NCBI GenBank assembly: GCA_037349315.1
Contig: JBAIAC010000057.1
Span: forward strand, 16,151,501-16,215,500
Source: Chelydra serpentina
Lineage: Eukaryota > Chordata > Testudines > Chelydridae
Direction: 5' to 3'
DNA length: 64,000 nucleotides
Notes under the pieces: generated by a model
Database searches by the model: none
Told to the model about the DNA's origin: nothing
The model's input: the letters and a program-made list of their open reading frames with translations, nothing else
Shown: one piece after another, positions 1 to 9,559 of the stretch
Numbering within the stretch: the stretch's first letter is position 1
Layout of the letters: every line of letters starts with the position of its first letter
Made by a program: the position numbers and the translations under genes

Positions 1-704
1 GTCTATTTCATTCTGCCAACCATCAGCAGGTTCCAGGGGGGTGTGACCGGGGGCTGGCTGTGTGACAGCAGGATCACAGCGTCTGGGAAGGCTGTCCCTC
101 TTCCGGCCCTTCCTTGGCCTGTCCCAGCTCCTGGCCGGCACAGCTTGTTTCAAGCTGTTTTATGTATTTATTTGTGATGGCACTTGAGCAGTGACCCACT
201 GTCCCACGTCTGAGTTGCTGCAGCTGTAGAGAAACGAGGTGGAGAAGAACCTAGCGAGGTGCCCCACACCTGCCAAGGGGCAGGAGCCTGCTCCCTAGGA
301 AGCCAGAGGAACTTTTTCATGAACTCCGATGGGAGCAGGCTCTTCATCACAGCTGTTAGAGCCCTGCAATGGAAAACAAGGGCTGGGTAATGCCCCGCAC
401 AGTCTCACTGCCTGGCATGTGACAAGCTGAGGGAAGAGCTGCCCAACCCCTTGGTGTGCCCGTGAGTCAGCTCCCAGGGCATGGTGGGGCTTGAGCCCTG
501 GCCTGCTACCCACACGCTGAGAACATTCCCCAAAGGGACAGGATGTGGGGAAATCTCCATCACAAGCACTTCTTTCCTCTCCTGCCTTTCCCTCTTGCCG
601 TCTGTCCTCCCCCAGCCAGGGGCTCCCTGGGTCAGAGTGCCACGGGAGCTCTTATGTGGCTCTGCTTTACCCCTAAGGGGAAATTGGAACAAAAACCCAA
701 ACGT

Positions 705-710
705 AATAAA
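705..710 (+). promoter_or_regulatory. Possible polyadenylation signal AATAAA
   Basis: A canonical AATAAA hexamer on +, followed within 30 bases by a G/T-containing stretch. It could serve a transcript entering from the left edge (SCMH1 by synteny), but one hexamer is weak evidence. Confidence 0.2.
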
Positions 711-955
711 AGGCTATTTGTAAAACAAGGTCTCTGCTAAATCCTAGCGGCTGTCCCCAGCACAGCACAGCACGCTGACCCGGGCGAGGGGCTCGGCCTC
801 CTCGCCGTCCCCCGGCCAGCGGCAGCCCAGGAACCTCCACCTTGGTTTTCACATTTCCTTTGCTGCTGTCCAGCTGCAGACGGGCCTCTCGCAGGCCAGT
901 CCCTGTGCAATGCAGCCAGCGCTCTCTGCACTTACTTTGTGTTGAGTTGTTTATA

Positions 956-961
956 AATAAA
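956..961 (+). promoter_or_regulatory. Possible polyadenylation signal AATAAA
   Basis: AATAAA on + inside an A/T-rich run, followed by a downstream GT-rich stretch near 980-990. It is the best candidate for the 3' end of a gene entering from the left, SCMH1 being suggested by synteny only. Confidence 0.25.
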
Positions 962-1538
962 AGAAGAACTGTTCCTCGGCTGGCTTTGTCAGGGGGTTAG
1001 AGAGGCCTTGCGGTGCCTGCTATTGCAGCGAGGCCCATTCTACAGGGCTGTCAGCCGCCCCCCCACGGCGAGCAGGGCCCCCGCACTGTTGCTTCTCCAC
1101 GAGGGAGGGCACGCTCTGCCACTGGAAGCTTGTTCTGCCGGAGGCTGCAGCCACGTACAGATGGGAATGAGCCATGGGCAGTCTCTGGCCTAGTCCTGCT
1201 CCTCCATGATTTGTACCTCCGGCTCCTGAGCATTTACACCTTTGAAACTACCACAGCAAATGCAATCCAAGGAAGCTGCCTGGCCAGTCCGGTGGCTCTG
1301 CGAGAGCTGCCTGCCTGCAGCAGCAACTCCGACCACCAGAGACGTGGCAGCCGCTCGCCTGACTCGGGATCACAGAACTGAAGTTCCCAGCAGTAGATTG
1401 TGATTAATCCCTGGAACCTTTAAAACTGTCAGTCTCTTTACTACCCCTCTCCTCACCTGCACTCACCGCCATCTGCATCTGGGGGAGCCCCAGTGGACTG
1501 GGCATCTCAAGGAATTGACAGGGAGCCTAGTGAGGAGC

Positions 1539-2197
1539 TGTAACGATGCCGCCTTTCATAGAATCATAGAATCTCAGGTTTGGAAGGGACCTTAGGAGGT
1601 CATCTAGTCCAACCCCCTGGTCAAAGCAGGACCAATCCCCAATTTTTGCCCCAGATCCCCAAATGGCCCCCTCAGGGATTGAACTCACAACCCTGGGTTT
1701 AGCAGGCCAATGCTCAAACCACTGAGCTATGCCTCCCCCCGATAAAGATAATGTCAAGGACACTTCTGAGTATCAATTCAGGACAAATTGCTTAGAGCAG
1801 GGCAGTGACAGCCCAAGGCTGGGGTTTTTCCACCTGTAAGGTAGACCAAACCAGCCAGCCAGAGAGGACTTTGGTTTTACCCCACTGGCTAACCACAAGT
1901 TATACAAGCAATTCCCTTAGACACTCCAGTTTCCCGGTATCACCAGTGCCACTCATGGGGATGAATGGTTATGAAAACCAATACCCCAGTAAAAGAAAAA
2001 AAGTTCTCCCGATCCCAAAGGACCAAGCCCCAGACCCAGGTCAATATACAAATCAGAGCTTACCCACAAATCACGTGGTTGCCAATCCTTTAGAATCTAA
2101 AATCTAAAGGTTTATTCATAAAAGAAAGAAATATAGATGAGAGCTAGAATTGGTTAAATGGAATCAGTTACATAAAGTAATGGCAAAGTTCTTGGGT
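1539..2197. mobile_element. LTR fragment of an endogenous retroelement, split by a SINE
   Basis: The sequence opens with TGTAACGATG, is interrupted by the SINE at 1556-1740, and resumes with about 170 bases clearly homologous to 6350-6530 (shared blocks around 'aggacaaattgcttagagca' and 'ccccactggctaacca'). The TG start and the repeat of the same block in a second place suggest a retroviral-type LTR. On the - strand an AATAAA lies near 2113, so the LTR may read leftward. No internal gag, pol or env frame is attached, and the right end fades into unique sequence. Confidence 0.45.
1556..1740 (-). mobile_element. tRNA-derived SINE with CR1 tail (tortoise Pol III SINE type)
   Basis: Read on -, it starts with a G-run and a tRNA-like box A (TAGCTCAGTGGTTTGAGC), then box B (GGTTGTGAGTTCAATCC), then a linker with 'ggggcaaaaattgggg', and ends in the CR1-shared tail with repeated ATTCTATGA. 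This head-plus-CR1-tail layout is that of the turtle Pol III SINE, which is mobilised by CR1 machinery. It lies inside the LTR fragment and so is younger than it. Sister copies are at 46473-46652, 47121-47304 and 49928-50104. Confidence 0.9.
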
Positions 2198-2245
2198 CAT
2201 AGAATATCAGGGTTGGAAGGGACCTCAGGAGGTCATCTAGTCCCA
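2198..2245 (-). mobile_element. Short CR1/SINE 3' tail fragment
   Basis: About 45 bases match the terminal CR1 tail ('atagaatatcagggttggaa' then 'gacctcaggaggtcatctag'). It is too short to say whether it came from a LINE or a SINE. Confidence 0.75.
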
Positions 2246-3160
2246 GACCTGCTCTGGTAAGTACAGTCGATTTACAGAGGGCTCTATCCACCAGAACCAG
2301 CCAGCCTGTCTCTGGCCACACGCCCTGCCTACATCCTCACGCTCTGCACGTCCCAGCGCGCCATACACGTCACCACATGCTCCTTCCCTGCCCAGAACTC
2401 CTTGCCCTGGCTGCTTGGCCGCAGACCCTACCATGGCGACTGCCCAGTCCCCCATAAAGGCTCTGAGTGTAACCAGGCTCGGCTGCCCCGACTGCCTTGT
2501 CCAGGGCAGCTCCCTGTTGGGATTTCATCACCGAAGCCATCTGGTGAGGGGCGCAGCTCAGGCAGGGCCGAGTGCCCCGTACGCTGCATTGCTCCCGCTT
2601 TGGGACTTGTGACGTCCTGCTAAATGAAGCGCTGTCACCCAGGCTCTGAGCGGGGGACCTTCCCGCCCCATGGGTGTGTCGGCCGGCTGAGGCAATGCCA
2701 TGAAGGGGTTGCTCAGTCTCAGGAGCTGGGTGGAGAAGTGATTTTGCCACACTCCAGCAGAAGGTGACGGCCTGTAATGGGGCTAGCTTTTCCTCTGGCC
2801 TCGCCCTCTCCGCCCCGATCCCAGGGCTGTTACAGGGGGTGAGGGCGTTATCCCCATGGCGGGGTGACAGGATGGGCCTCAGAGCTCGAGTCAGCGCCAG
2901 TCCCACGACGACTCCGGAGCATTGGCAGCTGGTGCTGTGATTGCAGGGCTGGCTTCCCTCGGCGTGGGGGTGGAGTGCTCTGAGGCACTCACCTGGGAGA
3001 GCTTCGCTGGTCGCCTCAGGGTTAGAGGCAGCAACCCCCTTCCTCTGCCCTGAAATCATCTTCCTCACGCACGGCTCTGCCCCTTCCTCCCCCAAGCCCA
3101 TCTGAGCCTCGGTCTGCTGCTGCCACGACTCCAGAGCCTGGCTGCATTGCTCTGCCCCTG
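2246..3160. other. GC-rich sequence, nothing recognised
   Basis: Several overlapping open frames exist on both strands, the longest 243 codons on -, but none has recognisable domains or shows splice-site logic. High GC and scarce stop codons explain the openness. I see no RNA gene or clear repeat family. Confidence 0.4.
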
Positions 3161-3164
3161 TTTG

Positions 3165-4255
3165 CCCGGCACCCCCACTTCACCCCCCCGCATCTGCCCT
3201 CGCCCCGGCACCCCCACTTCCCCCCACGTCTGCCCTTGCCCCGGCACCCCCACCTCACCCCCCACGTGTGCCCTCGCCCCGGCACCCCCACTTCACCCCC
3301 CTGCATCTGCCCTCGCCCCGGCACCCCCACTTCACCCCCCGTGTCTGCCCTCGCCCCGGCACCCCCACCTCACCCCCCGTGACTGCCCTCACCCCGGCAC
3401 CCCCACCTCACCCCCCTGCGTATGCCCTCGCCCTGGCACCCCCACCTCACCCCCCACGTGTGCGCTCACCCCGGCACCCCCACCTCACCCCCCTGCGTCT
3501 GCCCTCACCCCGGCACCCCCACCTCACCCCCCTGCGTATGCCCTTGCCCCAGCACCCCCACCTCACCCCCCACGTGTGCCCTCGCCCCGGCACCCCCACT
3601 TCACCCCCCGTGACTGCCCTCGCCCCGACACCCCCACCTCACCCCCCTGCGTCTGCCCTCGCCCCGGCACCCCCACTTCACCCCCCTGCGTCTGCCCTCG
3701 CCCCGACACCCCCACCTCACCCCCCATGTGTGCGTTCACCCCGGCACCCCCACCTCACCCCCCTGCGTCTGCCCTCACCCCGGCACCCCCACCTCACCCC
3801 CCTGCATATGCCCTCGCCCCGACACCCCCACCTCACCCCCCACGTGTGCGCTCGCCCCGGCACCCCCACCTCACCCCCCTGCGTATGCCCTCGCCCCGGC
3901 ACCCCCACCTCACCCCCCACGTGTGCCCTCGCCCCGACACCCCCACCTCACCCCCCTGCATATGCCCTCGCCCCAGCACCCCCACCTCACCCCCCACGTG
4001 TGCGCTCGCCCCGGCACCCCCACTTCATGCCCCGTGTCTGCCCTCGCCCCGACACCCCCACCTCACCCCCCTGCATCCGCCCTCGCCCCGGCACCCCCAC
4101 CTCACCCCCTGCGTCCGCCCTCATCCCGGCACCCCCACCTCACCCGCTGTGTCGGCCCTCGACCGAGCACCCCCACCTCAGCGCCCGCATCTGCCTCCTC
4201 ACCACATCCCATCACCGCCACCTCACCGCACCCTGGCATCCCTACCTCACCTCCC
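3165..4255. repeat. C-rich minisatellite, 37-38 bp unit
   Basis: About 29 tandem units, each built as 'cctcgccccggcacccccac' followed by 'ctcaccccccNcgtntgc'. Units differ by single bases and by 37/38-bp length. The C-strand is almost free of stop codons, which creates long proline/histidine/threonine frames in all three + frames. The complementary strand is rich in runs of 3-6 G and could form G-quadruplexes. The array continues after the CR1 insertion at 5881-6322 and is related to the 45/90-bp array further right. Confidence 0.95.
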
Positions 4256-4662
4256 ACATAGAATCATAGAATATCAGGGTTGGAAGGGACCTCAGGAGGT
4301 CATCTAGTCCAACCCCCTGCTCAAAGCAGGACCAACCCCAAACTAAATCATCCCAGCCAGGGCTTTGTCAAGCCTGACCTTAAAAACCTCTAAGGAAGGA
4401 GATTCCACCACCTCCCTAGGGAACCCATTCCAGTGCTTCACCACCCTCCTAGAGAAAAAGTTTTTCCTAATGTGCAACCTAGACCTCCCCCTCTGCAACT
4501 TGAGACCATTACTCCTTGTTTTGTCATCTACCACTGAGTACAGTCTAGATCCATCCTCTTTGGAACCCCCTTCAGGTAATTGAAAGCAGCTATCAAATCC
4601 CTCCTCATTCTTCTCTTCTGCAGACTAAATAATCCCAGTCCCCTCAGCCTCTTCTCATAACT

Positions 4663-4864
4663 GCAGCATGGGGCACGGGTCACTTACTGGAGGATTCTCT
4701 GCATCTTGAAGTTTTTAAACCATGATTTGAGGACTTCAATAGCTGAGACATAGGCGAGAGGATTATTGCAGGAGTGGGTGGGTGAGAATCTGTGGCCTGC
4801 ATTGTGCAGGAGGTCAGACTAGATGATTATAATGGTCCCTTCTGACCTTAAAGTCTATGAGTCT
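4663..4864 (+). mobile_element. Short CR1-subfamily 3' end with 6-bp target duplication
   Basis: This 202-bp insert interrupts the CR1 copy on the opposite strand. It is flanked by direct ATAACT repeats (4657-4662 and 4865-4870). It ends in a CR1-like tail ('gtcagactagatgattataa', 'tctgaccttaaagtctatga') of a different subfamily from the host. A longer relative lies on - at 36957-37325 and another on + at 46655-46870. Confidence 0.8.
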
Positions 4865-5638
4865 ATAACTCATGTGCTCCAGCCCCCTAATCATTTTTGT
4901 TGCCCTCCACTGGACTCTTTCCAATTTTTCCACATCCTTGTAGTGTGGGGCCCAAAACTGGACACAGTACTCCAGATGAGGCCTCACCAGTGCCGAACAG
5001 AGGGGAATAATCACGTCCCTCGATCTGCTGGCAATGCTCCTACTTATACAGCCCCAAATGCCATTAGCCTTCTTGGCAACAAGGGCACACTGTTGACTCA
5101 TATTCAGCTTTTCGTCCACTGTAACCCCTAGGTCCTTTTCTGCAGAACTGCTGCCCAGCCATTCGGTCCCTAGTCTGTAGCAGTGCATGGGATTCTTCCG
5201 TCCTAAGTGCAGAACTCTGCACTTGTCCTTGTTGAACCTCATCAGATTTCTTTTGGCCCAATCCTCTAATTTGTCTAGGTCCCTCTGTATCCTGTCCCTA
5301 CCCTCCAGGGTATCAACCACTCCTCCCAGTTTAGTGTCATCTGCAAACTTGCTAAGGATGCAGTCCACACCATCCTCCAGATCGTTAATGAAGATATTGA
5401 ACAAAACCGGCCCCAGCACCGACCCTTGGGGCACTCCACTTGATACCGGCTGCCAACTAGACATGGAGCCATTGATCACTACCCGTTGAGCGCGACCATC
5501 CAGCCAGTTTTCTCTCCACCTTACCGTCCATTCATCCAGCCCATACTTCTTTAACTTGCTGGCAAGAACACTGTGGGAGACTGTATCAAAAGCTTTGCTA
5601 AAAATCAAGGAATAGCACATCCACTGCTTTCCCCTCAT
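4814..5638 (-). pseudogene. CR1 ORF2 reverse transcriptase fragment
   Basis: A 274-codon open stretch of CR1 reverse transcriptase. Motifs A ([11 protein letters not shown]), B ([15 protein letters not shown]) and C ([10 protein letters not shown]) are present and the Asp residues are intact. The frame runs off its C-terminal end into the inserted repeat at 4663-4864, so the last residues are not CR1. The endonuclease and N-terminal half of ORF2 are missing through 5' truncation. It is a dead copy with no promoter. Confidence 0.88.
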
Positions 5639-5882
5639 CCATAGAGCCAGTTATCTCATCATAGAAGGTAATTAGGTTCATCAGGCATGACTTGCCCTTG
5701 GTGAATCCATGCTAACTGTTCCTGATCACTTTCCTCTCCTCTAAGTGCTTCAAAATTGATTCCTTGAGGACCTTCTCCATGATTTTTCCAGGGACTGAGG
5801 TGAGGCTGACCGGCCTGTAGTTCCCCGGATCCTCCTCCTTCCGTTTTTTAAAGATGGGCACTACATTAGCCTTTTTCCACAT

Positions 5883-6322
5883 CTGCCTCCTCACGGTGCC
5901 CCAGTACCCCTATCTCACTCCCCCCATATCCACCTCCTCCCCCCCTCCTAGCATGCCCACCTCAGGCCCCACGTCTGCCCTTGCCCTGGCACCCCACATC
6001 TGCCTCCTCACCATGCCCCAGCACCCCTACCTCACCCCCGCATCTGCCCACGCCCCACTACCCCCACCTCACTCCCCATATCCACCTCCTCACCACACCC
6101 CAGTACCTCCACCTCACCCCCCGCATATGCCCTCGCCCCGGCACCCCCACCTCACCCCCCGCATCTGCCCACGCCCCGCCCCAGCACCCCCACCTCACCC
6201 CCCGCATATGCCCTCGCCCCGGCATCCCCACCTCACCCCCCGCGTCTTCCCTCGCCCCGGCACCCCCACCTCAGCCCCTGCATCTGCCCTCGCCCCGCCC
6301 CAGCACCCTCACCTCATCCCCC
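5883..6322. repeat. C-rich minisatellite, continuation with mixed unit types
   Basis: The array resumes after the CR1 insertion. Here units of the 'ctgccctcgccccggcaccc' kind alternate with units of the 'ctcctcaccccaccccagta' kind that dominate 7260-7950, so this part looks transitional between the two arrays. Confidence 0.9.
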
Positions 6323-7239
6323 TGTAACGATGTGGCCTCTGGCGAGTCACTAATGAGCGTATCAGTTCAGGACAAATTGCTTAGAGCAAGGCAGTCACAG
6401 CCCAAGGCTGGTGTCCTTTATTACTAAGGCACCAAACCCGTCAGACAGAGGGGACTTCGGTCTCACCCCACTGGCTAACCAGAAGTCACACAAGCAATTC
6501 CCTCAGATACCCCAGTTCCCGTGTATCGCCATGTAACGAAGCGAAGACTCACCGGCGCGGCGCCTCCTGCTGGTTACCCTGGGAATTAGCTCGATTCCAG
6601 CCAGGAGCACCTTCTGCAGGCCGGTGGCTCACCTGCCTCTGGCCTCGTGTCCCTCCCGAACCCTGGTGCCTCTTTGCCTCCAGGTTCTGCCCCCAGCAGT
6701 AACCTCACTCTGGGTCTCCCCTCCCCAAGGAACCCCCAACCCTCTCACCCACCTTGCCTCAGTGGCTACTGCCAGTCGTCATCTAGCCCCCGCTCACTGG
6801 GGCAGACGCAGTCTGTCATGGCCACTCGTCACTGGCAAGGAGGTTGGACCAGCTGCCTCTGCTAAACCCCAGGCTGCCCTCTGCCGCCCCACCATAGGCA
6901 CCGACTCTGTGGGTGCTCCGGGGCTGGAGCACCCACTGGCAGCTCCCCGCCGGCCCCCCTGCCCAGCTCAAGCAGGTTAGGCAGTGCTGATGCGAAACTT
7001 GTCTGGGGTGTCACCCAGACGCATAGCACAAGTTTGAAACAAAGACACTATAGAGCCAGTACTTATAACTTTAAATACAAAAATGATACATGCATCCAGA
7101 TAGCATCATCACAACCAGCAAACCAGAACCTTTTCCTAGACACCTCACGTGACCTCCTTTGTACTAGATTTGGTACCACTATAGGACCTTGGTTGCAACA
7201 ATGATCTATGCAGGCCCAGTTCGCATCAATAACATCACA
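6323..7239. mobile_element. LTR-type element, itself disrupted
   Basis: It starts TGTAACGATG and ends CATCACA, giving imperfect inverted ends of the TG...CA kind, and it sits inside the minisatellite (C-rich repeat on both sides). 6350-6530 matches the LTR at 1770-1960. Near 6536 a second LTR-like start (TGTAACGAAGCG) begins a different sequence up to about 6890. The last 240 bases resemble the end of the LTR at 18241-19386 ('acaatgat', 'acatgcat'). I read it as one LTR carrying a second LTR fragment and a MITE piece. The exact boundaries are uncertain. Confidence 0.5.
6893..6985 (+). mobile_element. MITE-like fragment
   Basis: The short segment around 'gtgggtgctccggggctgga' and 'gcacccactggcagctcccc' contains facing gggtgctc/gagcaccc copies and resembles a common short non-autonomous DNA element of turtle genomes. 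The ends are not resolved. Confidence 0.35.
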
Positions 7240-7254
7240 ACCCCACGTCTGGAT

Positions 7255-7955
7255 CCTCGCCCCGCCCCAACACCCCCACCTCACCCCCCGTGTCCACCTC
7301 CTCACCCCACCCCAGTACCCCCACCACACACCCCGCATCCGCCTCCTCACCCTGCCTCAATACCCCCACCACATCCCCCGTGTCTGCCTCCTCACCCCAC
7401 CCCAGTACCCCCACCACACACCCCGCATCCGCCTCCTCACCCTGCCTCAATACCCCCACCACATCCCCCGTGTCTGCCTCCTCACCCCACCCCAGTACCC
7501 CCACCACACACCTCGCATCTGCCTCCTCACCCTGCCTCAATACCCTCACCTCACCCCCCGTGTCTGCCTCCTCACCCCACCCCAGTACCCCCACCACACA
7601 CCCTGCATCTGCCTCCTCACCCTGCCTCAATACCCTCACCTCACCCCCCGTGTCTGCCTCCTCACCCCACCCCAGTACCCCCACCACACACCCTGCATCT
7701 GCCTCCTCACCCTGCCTCAATACCCTCACCTCACCCCCTGTGTCTGCCTCCTCACCCCACCCCAGTACCCCCACCACACACCTCGCGTCTGCCTCCTCAC
7801 CCTGCCTCAATACCCCCACCACATCCCCCGTGTCTGCCTCCTCACCCCACCCCAGTACCCCCACCACACACCTCGCGTCTGCCTCCTCACCCTGCCTCAA
7901 TACCCCCACCACATCCCCTGTGTCCACCTCCTCACCCCACCCCCGCTCCCCTGCA
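7255..7955. repeat. C-rich minisatellite with 90-bp higher-order unit
   Basis: Two 45-bp monomers alternate. One contains 'ccccaccccagtacccccac' and the other 'accctgcctcaatacccyca'. The pair repeats every 90 bp; the block 'ccaccacaca' recurs at 7321, 7411, 7501, 7591, 7681, 7771 and 7861. The strand is almost free of stop codons in all frames, so the 303-388-codon open frames across it are composition artefacts. C-rich, non-tandem sequence follows to about 8360. Confidence 0.95.
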
Positions 7956-8400
7956 TGCACCCGTTCCCCTCCTCATCCCTCCCTATCACCTGCGCCTCAC
8001 CCCGTGTCCACCCTGTCCCCTCCTTGCCCTTCCCCATCAGCCCTGCCTCCTCCCTGTCCCTATCATCAGCCCTCCCCGTCAACCCCACACCATCCCCTGA
8101 ATCTGCCCCCTCCCCTCCTCACCCTCCACCCTCTGCATCCATTCCTGCCCCCTCCTCGTATCTCCCCAGCACCCCCTGCAGCCATCCTCATCCCCTCCTC
8201 ACACCTCCATCTCTCCCCCTTCACCCTGTATCCATCCCCTCCCCCTCACCGCTGGATCTGCCCCTCCTGCCCACCTCTGTGCCTCTTCTCATATGGCTCC
8301 TGTCTAGGCTATTTGCTGTCGCTGCTCCCCTCCTGTACTCACCCCCCTCCAGGATCGGGGTGGGGGAGGGGTAACTGGGACTGTATGTTCTTTGGGCAGT
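7956..8400. other. Pyrimidine-rich flank of the minisatellite
   Basis: This is a C/T-rich stretch with a decayed repeat character and no gene. The open frames reading into it come from the array on its left. Confidence 0.5.
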
Positions 8401-8503
8401 GAACCATGCCTTCGAAAAATCTCTGGCGTGTCGTGCGTGGCTCTGGCATCGCTGCACCCCATGGCCTTGGGGAGATGGGAGCCCTGCCCAGCATGCACAG
8501 CCA

Positions 8504-8626
8504 TAGGTGCTGGAACTAGGGGTGCTGCAGCACCCCCTGGCTTGAAGTGGTTTCCATCCTATCGGGGTGTACAGTTTGGTTCAATGTCTCTAGCACCCCC
8601 ACTATACAAACTGTTCCAGCGCCCGG
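8504..8626 (+). mobile_element. Short MITE with GTGCTGGAAC inverted ends
   Basis: The left end 'taggtgctggaacta' and right end 'tgttccagcgccc' are imperfect inverted repeats around a core containing 'gcagcaccccctggcttgaa'. I recognise this layout as a frequent non-autonomous DNA element in turtle genomes. There is no coding capacity. Confidence 0.6.
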
Positions 8627-8658
8627 CTCCCAGCTGATATTACAGCAAAATAGAGACA

Positions 8659-9558
8659 ATGGATTTCAGGAAAGCGGATTTTGGTAAGCTCAGAGAGCTG
8701 ATAGGTAAGGTCCCATGGGAATCAAGACTGAGGGGAAGAACAACTGAGGAGAGTTGGCAGTATTTCAAAGGGACACTATTAAGGGCGCAAAAGCAAACTA
8801 TTCCGCTGGGTAGGAAAGATAGAAAATGTGGCAAAAGACCACCTTGGCTTAACCACGAGATCTTGCAAGATCTAAAAAATAAAAAGGAGTCATATCAAAA
8901 ATGGAAACTAGGACAAATTACAAAGGATGAATATAGGCAAACAACACGGGAATGCAGGGGCAAGATTAGAAAGGCAAAGGCACAAAATGAGCTCAAACTA
9001 GCTACAGGAATAAAGGGAAACAAGAAAACTTTATCAATACATTAGAAGCAAGAGGAAGACCAAGGACAGGGTAGGCCCACTACTCTGTGAGGAGGGAGAA
9101 ACAGTAACAGGAAACTTGGAAATGGCAGAGATGTTTAATGACTTCTTTGTTTCGGTCTTCACCGAGACGTCTGAAGGAATGCCTAACATAGTGAATGCTA
9201 ATGAGAAGGGGGAAGGTTTAGAAGATAAAATAAAAAAAGAACAAGTTAAAAATCACTTAGATAAGTTAGATGCCTGCAAGTCACCAGGACCTGACGAAAT
9301 GCATCCTAGAATACTCAAGGAGCTAATAGAGGAGGTATCTGAGCCTCTAGCTATTATCTTTGGTAAATCATGGGAGACAGGAGAGATTCCAGAAGACTGG
9401 AAAAGGGCAAATATAGTGCCCATCTATAAAAAGGGAAATAAAAACAACCCAGGAAACTACAGACCAGTTAGTTTAACTTCTGTGCCAGGGAAAATAATGG
9501 AGCAAGTAATTAAGGAAATCATCTGCAAACACTTGGAAGGTGGTAAGGTGATAGGGAA
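8659..9558 (+). pseudogene. CR1 ORF2, region between endonuclease and RT
   Basis: Reads [20 protein letters not shown] onward, then the linker rich in [10 protein letters not shown], then [19 protein letters not shown] and [16 protein letters not shown], ending in [19 protein letters not shown]. These are typical of CR1 ORF2 between the endonuclease and reverse transcriptase. There is one frameshift near 9035-9045, so the copy cannot be translated through. The frame stops at the DNA transposon border at 9559. Confidence 0.9.
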
Positions 9559-9559
9559 T

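Larger units (their letters stand above)
1..1538. other. Left-edge sequence without a recognised gene
   Basis: No reading frame here resembles a protein family I know; the open frames are short and overlap one another. Two AATAAA hexamers on + are the only gene-end-like signals. Because SLFNL1 and CTPS1 lie to the right in their usual tail-to-tail order, the neighbouring human gene SCMH1 would be expected here on +, so this stretch could be its 3' untranslated region. That is inference from gene order; no SCMH1 coding sequence is visible. Confidence 0.4.
4258..5882 (-). mobile_element. CR1 LINE, 5'-truncated, inserted in the minisatellite
   Basis: Read on -, it carries the 3' half of CR1 ORF2: the stretch with [16 protein letters not shown] near 5720-5830, the A motif SKAFDTVSH near 5590, [17 protein letters not shown] near 5400 and the catalytic FADDTKLGG near 5330, then the C-terminal thumb. 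It ends in the CR1 tail with ATTCTATGA at 4260-4275. The frame is broken by small indels and by the insertion at 4663-4864. Minisatellite sequence lies on both sides, and the hexamer ccacat occurs at 4254-4259 and 5877-5882, a possible target duplication. Confidence 0.92.

Noticed and set aside
1..1000. A confident SCMH1 3' end
   Set aside because: Synteny makes it plausible, but no coding exon or recognisable SCMH1 UTR is visible to me.
2370..3101. A 243-codon frame on -
   Set aside because: No domain, no conserved motif and heavily overlapping frames in GC-rich DNA.
3165..4255. CRISPR-like array of regular repeats
   Set aside because: There are no unique spacers; the whole unit repeats with drift, the locus is vertebrate and no cas gene is present.
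3147..4307. Long proline/histidine/threonine-rich open frames (up to 386 codons) on +
   Set aside because: All three frames of the strand are open because the minisatellite unit lacks stop codons; there is no start context, splice logic or domain.
7189..8402. Open frames of 303-388 codons in C-rich sequence
   Set aside because: Same cause as above: the 45/90-bp tandem repeat is stop-free in every + frame and nearly so on -.
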